Program-made: the position numbers and the translations under genes
Notes under the pieces: generated by a model
Told to the model about the DNA's origin: nothing
Seen by the model: only the letters and a program-made list of their open reading frames with translations
Databases searched by the model: none
In this document: positions 57,656 to 64,000 of the stretch, piece by piece
How the letters are laid out: every line of letters starts with the position of its first letter
Numbering within the stretch: position 1 is the stretch's first letter
Assembly: GCA_031835245.1 (NCBI GenBank)
Contig: JAVKOQ010000036.1
Coordinates: 129,001-193,000, forward strand
Length of the DNA: 64,000 bases
Reading direction: 5' to 3'
Origin: Balamuthia mandrillaris
Lineage: Eukaryota; Discosea; Longamoebia; Balamuthiidae

Positions 57656-58676
57656 TCAGCTGTGGTGGTGAAGACTTTGGAGACGGTAACTCTTTCCATT
57701 CCAATGCAGTGTACATTGAGCCGATGGAGGCTCTTCTTCGTTTGCTTTCTCGCCGCCAGAGGAAGAAGCGGAGCCAGTCTCACTCATCATGTGGATGTTA
57801 GCACTCAGTTCCATGGCTAAGCTCGTGCTTAGCAGACCCACACCACCTACCTGCAGCACCATCACAAGTCAACCACGAAGAAACAGCAGCAGGACAACAA
57901 GAAGAGGAGATTGACAGAGAAGGTTGAGGAGAAGACAAACTGGAGCGGGATGATAGAGCCGTTCATTCGGTCCGACGACAACACCTGCAACGAGAGCAAA
58001 GTAACGGCGATGAGAATGTGAAACAACTAGGAGAGTACGTGGGTCATTTACGTTCAGGTCGGAAAGGAACTCGCAGAGAGGAGGCATAGACGAGCTCGTG
58101 TTCCACCTCTCCCTCCTCGCCACTCCTTTTGGGAGGTGCTTCTCCCCCTCCCCCTGCTCCTGCTTCGTTTGTGGCTCTCCCTCGAGCCAAAGAATGAAAG
58201 ACGACAGGTTTGTCAGCCGCTCTGACGTAGTTCAACTCCTGGCCACAGGGTGACACGAAAGCAAAGAGAGGCAAGTGCCTGCCTTTTCCCACGCTCTCCT
58301 CCGTGTTGTCCCTCAGCCGGCGGTAAAAAAAGTCCAAGAAGCGAGCCTCGCGCAGGAAGGTGGGGTCGTTCTGGCGGGGGAGCTTGCCCGCTGTGGGACG
58401 CTCGCCGATGCAGTAGAGGCGACCTACCAGGTTGACGTAGTAGAAGTACTCTCGTGTGGGAAAAGGGGAGGAGGAGGCAGCAGAGGGCTCGAGCGAGGAT
58501 GGTGTGCGGTTGGAAGGGGGTGGGAAAGACGAACAAAAAGAGCGTCGTCGAGAGAGAAGAGTGGAAGGTGAGCGCGAGGGGAAAGGAGGGGAGCGGGTGA
58601 TGGGTGAACCAAAGCAGCGGCGGCGTGCACACGGTTGGCACGCCAAGGCAGAAGGACGCCAGGCTGCAACCTGCAT
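57656..58676 (-). CDS. UPF0598 (C8orf82-like) protein, predicted mitochondrial
   Basis: Three exons. The N-terminus (MQVAAWRPSALACQPCARRR) is Arg-rich without acids, like a mitochondrial presequence. The family landmarks follow: TREYFYYVNLVGRLY, DPTFLREARFLDFFYRRLRD, FAFVSPCGQELNYVRAADKP then VVFHSL, SSLRVPFRPER spliced to VVVGPNERLYHPAP and VGGVGLLSTSLAMELS, and CTLHWNGKSYRLQSL. These match UPF0598 in order (REYFYYVD.., SPCGRERN..R..D.PVVF, PFEP.R, GRLYHPAP, GGVGLVRSALA.ELS). Function unknown. TGACGACACG lies at 58704-58713, 28 bases upstream of the ATG. Confidence 0.85.
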
Positions 58677-59511
58677 CCTGTGGTTTGTTCCTCCTCCTCA
58701 CAATGACGACACGAAGCCCCTTCCGGGATTAAAAAAACGGAACTAACCGCTGCATTCCACGAAAGCTGCGACGGGTATTTTGTCAGCAGCTAGACAGAGA
58801 TCCCCCCATCATCATTGCTTGCCGCTTGCTCCCTCGGGCCGCTACCTTGTAGCCCCCGCAAGGTAGACATATAAACATTGAGGAGTCATGTATTTTTGGG
58901 CCCACAGAGGCAAAGGGGAAAAGCGTGACGTGTAATCTTGGTTATGTCTGCTCCTGCGGGCTTACGGCCGCTACCAAGACCGAAAACCCAACACAAAAAC
59001 CCATACCAGGTAGCCCAGCAGACTTTTTCTTGGATTTTTAAAATCAGTAACTTGGACTTGAAACAAAAGTGGGGGCGCGGAGCAAAGGAGGAAAATATTT
59101 CGGCACATTTTTTTTTTTGGTTTCCTGTAATTTCGCTGCGTGTATTTATGTGACCAACGCGCAATGGTTTGGTTTGGCCGGTGGTCCATGTCGGCACTTT
59201 ATCTTCGCCGCTAAAAGTAGCAGGGAAGCGCAGGGACTAATATGCTGCCCTTTTTTCCCTTGCCATTTCTTTTCAGCCATGTGCTCGTGCTTCTTGGGCG
59301 GTGCCCTTTTCCACTTTCGTGTTCGTGCGTTACCCCTCTTTTCCTTCGCCTTTTCTGGGGTTTCGTTGCCGCCGCGACCACGACCTCAACGCTGCTTTAT
59401 TAAACGCGCAATATAAAAACTCTTCTCGTTTGGTTTCTTTCTTTTTTTTTTTCATTCTTCTTCCTCCTCGTCAAACAAACTTTCAAAAAACACACTTACA
59501 CAACAACAACA
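58677..59511. promoter_or_regulatory. Long promoter region of the DM9 gene, with TATA box and a hairpin
   Basis: A clear TATA box (ATATAAAAA) at about 59411-59419 lies ~95 bases before the DM9 start codon. Farther upstream is a perfect hairpin, CTACCTTG/CAAGGTAG at 58842-58849 and 58859-58866, followed by CATATAAAC. No protein-like frame is present. The size and the TATA box suggest a dedicated strong promoter. A small RNA gene near 58840-59000 cannot be excluded. Confidence 0.5.
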
Positions 59512-59964
59512 ATGAGCTGGGTCTCTGCTTCCGGTGGTTCCATCCCTTCCAACGCCCTCGTGGCCGGCTACGAGAGCGACGGCAAGCCCATCTACATCGG
59601 CCGCGCCCAACACCAGGGCGGCGTGCACCCCGGCAAGGTGGCCCCCCACCTCAACGGCTGCAACATCGGCTACGGCGGCCAGGAGCACGTCAAGCGCGAC
59701 TACGAGGTCTACTGCGTGAACGCCAAGCAGGCCTCCACCGTGCACTGGCAGAAGAAGAAGGAGGGCAAGGTGCCCCCTCACGCCCTCCCCGCCGGCCGTG
59801 AGGCCGACGGCAAGCCCCTCTGGGTGGCCAGGACCAAGCACCAGGGCGGTCTGCACATCGGCAAGGCCGGTGCCCACCTGAGAGACGGCATGAGCTTGGG
59901 CTTTGGCGGCAGGGAGATTAACAAGACCGTATACGAGGTGTTGGTCCATGTGGACAGACTGTAA
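59512..59964 (+). CDS. Two-repeat DM9-domain (DUF3421) protein, lectin-like
   Basis: Intronless, 150 residues. Two DM9-type units: ALVAGYESDGKPIYIGRAQH with QGGVHPGKVAPHLNGCNIGY then GGQEHVKRDYEVYC, and ALPAGREADGKPLWVARTKH with QGGLHIGKAGAHLRDGMSLG then FGGREINKTVYEVLV. DM9 proteins in molluscs and insects bind mannose or pathogen surfaces; the family is also found in natterin-like proteins. No signal peptide is present. Very uniform C-ending codons (GGC, AAG, CTC) and a TATA promoter point to high expression. It may bind bacterial or host glycans during feeding, which is inference. Confidence 0.85.
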   Translation: MSWVSASGGSIPSNALVAGYESDGKPIYIGRAQHQGGVHPGKVAPHLNGCNIGYGGQEHVKRDYEVYCVNAKQASTVHWQKKKEGKVPPHALPAGREADGKPLWVARTKHQGGLHIGKAGAHLRDGMSLGFGGREINKTVYEVLVHVDRL

Positions 59965-60063
59965 AATCTCTTTTGTTTATTTAATACCCCTTTCCAACTT
60001 CTCAATAAGTAAACAGTTCATCTAAAACGTATTTTGGTTTCTTTTCAACCTACCTCCCACTTT

Positions 60064-61357
60064 TTATTTTTGTTGCTCGTTGTTAAAAGAAGAAAGAAAG
60101 GGATGAGCAGCCTCTCTCCGCAATATGCGTTCTTTGAGCGCTTTGGCTTCTTCCACAGAGGTTGGGTTACGAAGATGAGTTTGCCTCGGTTTTGTCTCTC
60201 CTGAAAGATCTTTGAGCGCCGTCCGCTTCAAGCGAGAAGCCAGCGCGTTGAACAATGGCCGATACTCTCGGTGATAGTCTTTCCAACACTCTTCCTTATC
60301 CGCCGCTTCGACCTCTTGGCTCTCTTCTTTTTCTCCTTTCTCTTCTCTCTGTGTTCTCTTTCCGGTCTCCCATTGCTCTTCAGTCTTCTCTCTCTCCTCG
60401 TTCACTTCCGTTTCTTCGTTCGTCTGCTTCTCTTTCTCTTCTGCTTCCTTCTCTTGTGTCTCGTTCTTCTTTCTTGGCCTGCGCATAACTTGGTAATAGA
60501 CCTCATTGGCAGCGCTCCACTCCTTGATGCTTCCCGTCTCAGCCAACTCCACCGCCATCATCAGCTCCCTCAAGGCATGCACCAGGTCCTTCTTGGCCAG
60601 AGCAGGGTTGTGCTCCACCGTCCACTTCTTCTTGGCCTTGCACCACGTTCTGGAGGCCTCAGCCGAGACGGAGCAGCGCAGTTGAGCCAGAGAGAGGAAA
60701 GAGGGGTGACGATAACGATCGAGGAAGGAGTTAGCACGGTTCAGCCAGACCCATTGCGGGGGGAGGTGAAGGCAGAGCAGGTGGAAGAGGAGGTGATCGT
60801 GAAGGCCCTCCATGAAGCCCCAGAGGTTGATGACATAGGCATCAACCTCTGTTGTGGTGGTTAGCGAGGAGTGAGTGATCCAACAGAGGCGACAAAAGAA
60901 AGACAAGAGCAGGAACAAGAGAGAGAGAACGAAAGAGAGAAGAGAAGAAAGGAGAGGGAAGAAAGAGACAGAAGCGCCAAGAATGAAATAGGAGAAACAG
61001 TAAGAGAAGCAGAAGGAAGCAACAACCTTCCGTTTGCACAAGTACTTGCCCAGTTGGTTCGCAGTAGCACTCGTTCATGACGACCACTACGTCCCAGTCA
61101 GAGTCTTCCCGAGCAGTCCCTGTGTGTGTGGAGCGAAGGAGAATAAGCAGCAGCCGACGAAGAACCCAGAACGACCAAACAAAGAGCAAAACAATACCCC
61201 AAACGCGTGAGCCAACGATGTAGACGTTCAACACCTCCTCTTCCTTCAAGTGCAATGCGGTGAGCAACCCCAGAAGGTCCATCTTACGTTCATAAATGTT
61301 TTGTGTGCTGGCCTTCTTCCTCTCTCCCTGGCGTGGAAACACCTTGAACTCAGTCAT
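60064..61357 (-). CDS. Predicted nucleotidyltransferase (NTP_transf_2-like)
   Basis: Three exons. The start is MTEFKVFPRQGERKKAS at 61357. The catalytic motif is assembled by splicing: VLNVYIVGSRVWG | TAREDSDWDVVVVMNE, which gives GSRVWG...DSDWD with the two metal-binding Asp of the polymerase-beta fold. A later strand EVDAYVINLWGFMEGLHDHL may supply the third acidic residue. The C-terminal half is helical (LAQLRCSVSAEASRTWCKAK, ALRELMMAVELAETGS), like the HEPN-type helices that often follow such domains. A long acidic-basic coil sits before the end. This protein type is expanded in Dictyostelium-like amoebae. Its substrate is unknown. Confidence 0.75.
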
Positions 61358-61419
61358 CCGAGACGACCTGAAGTACAAAGGTGTTTCTGCCTAGTGGAGA
61401 GAAGCAAGGACAAGGCGGC

Positions 61420-61850
61420 CCTTTTGCAAGGCATTGCCAAGGAAGGCGACCCGGACGAGCTGCAACAAGCGCTAAGCCAGAACGGCTATGCTTGGGATGC
61501 ACGGATCCGATGATACGCGCCGCAGCGGCTGAAATCGGGCCTTTGGAGAATCATGATCCAACAACTGTCCTTGGGATGAGCGGACATGCGCGATGGCGGC
61601 CGAGGGCGGCCACTTGGAAGTGCTCCAGTGGTGCGGGTCCTACAGCCGTCCTTGGGACGAGCGAACGTGCTCCTCGGCTGCAAGGAGCGGCACCAACGGG
61701 CCAGGTCCTACAGCTGTCCTTGGGACAAAGACACCTGCAGCTGCGCTGACAAGCATGGGCCAAGTCATACGGATGTCCTTCTGAGTAAAACTTGCACGAG
61801 GTTAAAGACTGAGCTGCCAAGTGTGGCATACAGTGGTGGCTTGTCTTGAG
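61420..61850 (+). pseudogene. Degenerate CPWD-type ankyrin-repeat gene fragment
   Basis: Fragments of the repeats appear in different frames: LQQALSQNGYAWDARIR at 61460-61510, GGHLEVLQWCGSYSRPWDER then TCSSAA at 61605-61680, and SYSCPWDKDTCSCADKHG after that. They match the repeat consensus HLEVLKWA..NGCPWDE.TC of the gene at 42141-43208. No single frame spans the region. It is a host pseudogene or eroded exon of that family. Confidence 0.6.
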
Positions 61851-61924
61851 GCACGCCACATGAAACAAACATATTATTTAAACTTGTTCATGGTGTACAT
61901 TCATCGCAAATAAACTTTGTTTTA

Positions 61925-61943
61925 CAAAAATGAGAAATAAACA

Positions 61944-61997
<54 letters not shown>

Positions 61998-62019
61998 CAA
62001 AAGAACAAAAAACAAAAGG
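61925..62019. repeat. (GA)n tract downstream of the DEP-domain gene
   Basis: A GA dinucleotide run at about 61946-61992, at the 3' flank of the minus-strand gene that ends at 62020. No gene is seen here. Confidence 0.85.
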
Positions 62020-63807
62020 TCACGGTTTTTCGCGAGACGAGCCGATGCTGGTGCGACGTTCCCTATGCGCGCCGCCTTGTTCCATCTCCGCATGCGAACT
62101 GCTTCGCAACAACCGTGACTGTCGACGAGCTTGCCACTCTGCCGAGTTTCGGTGCTTTGATGATGATGTTGTTACTGTCTTTATGCTGGATGCTGATGCT
62201 GTTGCTGAAGCTTTTGTCTTCTTTGAGCCGCCCGAACTTGTTCCTTTGAACGTCTTTCTGTTACTTCCGGGCTTCTTCTCTTTCTCTTTCTCCTTCTCTT
62301 TTTCTTTTTCTTTCTCTTTTGCAACGATGACAGTTGGAATGATGGCTTGAAGCGGGCTATCTTCTTCAACAGAAGAACCGGCTGTTGCAGACAAAGAAGA
62401 TGATTCGTCGTCTGAAGTAGAAGAACGCGAAGCATCTAACTCACCAGGAAGAAATAAGTTTCTTGGGCTTGGTTCTGCTTCGCTTGAGTCTTGGCTCGAC
62501 TCATCATCGTCATCATCTTCATCACTGCTGAAAATAGCAGCCAAATCTTCCATCATCTTTTGCCTTTCAAACGATTGTTGTCGTTTGTTACGAGAGAAGG
62601 ACCTCTCTCCAAGTCCTAACCCTGCGGAACCTACCGTTGTTGTTCTCTTTGTGATCTCCACAATCTTCTTGATGCCTGCTCCTGGCGCCAAGAAACCCAA
62701 TGAAGGTCGAAGTTTGTTGTTTGTGTTGCTGTTGTTGTCCTGAGTGGTTGGCGAACAAGGAGGTGAAGAAGAAGTGGGAGAAGCGTAGGAGCCTCCTTCT
62801 CCGTTCTCATCATCAGCGTCCCCTTGGACAATATCTCCGTTTTTAGTACGTTTGTAGAAAGAGTTGGAGCGAATGTTGCGAGTGAGATAACTAATGTTTT
62901 CTTTGGAGAGGATGGAGGCATTGTTCCATGAGTTGCGCTGGCGACGCTCTTGTGAGCTATCCATGCTTTCGGAGCGCGAGGGAATGGCTGAAGAGAAGCT
63001 GTCCGTTGTTTCTTTAGGAAGTCAAACGAGAGACAGAAAAACAAAAGTTAAAGAACGAACAGAGGAAAAGAAGGAAGCAGAAAGTAAGAAAGCATATAGA
63101 AGTATGAAGAACGCGAGATAAAAGTAAAAGGAAGAGAAAAGAAAAGAAAAGAAAGTTACTCTTTTTGACAAAGTCGAAACTGCTACGAATAGGGAAAGCT
63201 CCAGCAATGCTGATATTATTCCCGCTCTTCTTCTTTTTGGTCGGCAGTTGGCTCATCGACTGATGCGCATTCGAAGATGCTGAGCTTTTCGCCGTCGGCG
63301 AACCTTTTTGTTGCTGCTGCTTTCCATCGTTGACCAAAGAAGGCGAAGAGTTGGAGGCTGTTATTCCTCGGTGTGGAGCCAACAACAGCCCAATCGCCAA
63401 ACGAGCTCTTCTGCTGATGAGATAGCTTTCGGTCATCAACGGCGCTCTCAGCCAAATGTACTCACACGTGTCCATCGACTCGTTCTTTTTGCTGCTTCGC
63501 GAAGGTCGAATGTATTTCTCGTCTATGAGGATTTGAAGGAGGGCTATTGCTTCGTCTCTGTCTTTGAGCCATCGTTTCGTGAGCCGCCTCTCCATCAACC
63601 AGTCTGATGCTTCTTTGCCTTTGTATTGTTGTTGTAGTTGTCGTCGTCGTCGGTTTGTGTTACTCTTATGCGAAGAAATAAACAATACAGGAACAGGAAA
63701 GAAGGAGACAGAGAGAAGAAAGAAGAAACGAAGCAAAAAGGAAGCAAAGATGAAGAAGCAAAAAAAGAAGGACCACAAATAGGAAGAAAAAAACGAATAC
63801 CAAATTC

Positions 63808-63843
<36 letters not shown>

Positions 63844-64000
63844 AAGAGGAACAAGAAAACGCAGTGCTCACCTTTAAAACGATCATAGTATGGATCGCCC
63901 AATAGCAGAGTGCCAATACCATGCTTTTCGCTCAACATAGCAGCAGCAACAAATTGCAAGGCTTCCCGTCTGCCAAACGAGCTCTCTTCTTGGTCGTCCA
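62020..64000 (-). CDS. DEP-domain protein (5' end outside window)
   Basis: This is the 3' part of a gene entering from the right edge. The first visible exon (SSFGRREALQFVAAAMLSEK, GIGTLLLGDPYYDRFK) looks like the end of one DEP domain. The next exon holds a second DEP domain: QYKGKEASDWLMERRL, DRDEAIALLQILIDEKYIRP, CEYIWLRAPLM. It is followed by Ser/Gln-rich sequence and, after an intron (~63013-63160), a long disordered tail with IKKIVEITKRTTT, an acidic patch (SSDEDDDDDESSQDSSE), an EK repeat and a basic end. DEP domains dock to membranes or G-protein-coupled signalling components. The kinase, GAP or GEF part, if any, must lie outside the window. Confidence 0.7.

Overview
The window is nuclear DNA of an intron-rich, moderately GC-balanced protist. 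Short GT-AG introns carry long pyrimidine-rich microsatellites, genes are densely packed on both strands, and the families seen (RasGEF, TBC RabGAP, MDM12-like ERMES subunit, DM9 lectin-like protein, single-lobe EF-hand light chain, F-box plus 'CPWD'-type ankyrin repeats) fit an amoebozoan. A discosean relative of Balamuthia or Acanthamoeba is my best guess; this is inferred from style and gene content and was not tested by any search.

Layout. 1-20 kb: 3' part of an MDM12-like gene; a ~15-exon leucine-rich-repeat gene (-); a multispan RING protein (+); a Gln-rich coiled-coil protein (-); a TMEM42-like transporter (+); TIM10 (+); a RasGEF (-); an aspartyl/asparaginyl-hydroxylase-like protein (-); and a plant-type glutaminyl cyclase (+). 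20-28 kb: a TMEM230/134-like protein, two tandem F-box/SPRY genes (-), and two tandem F-box/GTPase fusion genes (+), with relics of both families between them. 28-42 kb: PAC2-family protein, TBC RabGAP, an ER J-domain/thioredoxin protein, an unknown Ser/Gln-rich protein, an AFG2A (SPATA5/Drg1) AAA ATPase, an EF-hand protein and a carrier-like membrane protein. 42-51 kb: an F-box/ankyrin gene and four more F-box/GTPase fusions (three -, one +), then tRNA-Phe(GAA). 51-64 kb: single-lobe EF-hand protein, a second tandem AAA ATPase (AFG2B/SPATA5L1-like), two small genes, a UPF0598 protein, a strongly expressed-looking DM9 protein, a nucleotidyltransferase, an ankyrin relic, and the 3' part of a double-DEP-domain gene.

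Main discovery candidate: a six-copy family (plus one relic) that fuses an N-terminal F-box to a Rab/Ras-like G domain ending in a CaaX-like tail (CVCQ, CLCQ or CLSQ). All copies keep a canonical P-loop and lack the Asn of the NKxD guanine-specificity motif (CKCD or LKCD instead). An intron splits the P-loop at the same codon and phase in every copy, and four copies place the WDxxG motif on a 19-22 nt microexon. The architecture predicts prenylated, membrane-anchored, nucleotide-switched substrate receptors of SCF ubiquitin ligases. Together with F-box/SPRY and F-box/ankyrin genes, F-box proteins dominate 21-51 kb, with signs of recent duplication and gene conversion.

A second window-wide signal is a pair of short elements, the palindrome TGTCGACA and GACGACACG, which recur just upstream of the inferred start codons of many unrelated genes, especially in divergent promoters. 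Exon boundaries quoted below were read by eye from GT/AG sites, reading frame and family similarity.
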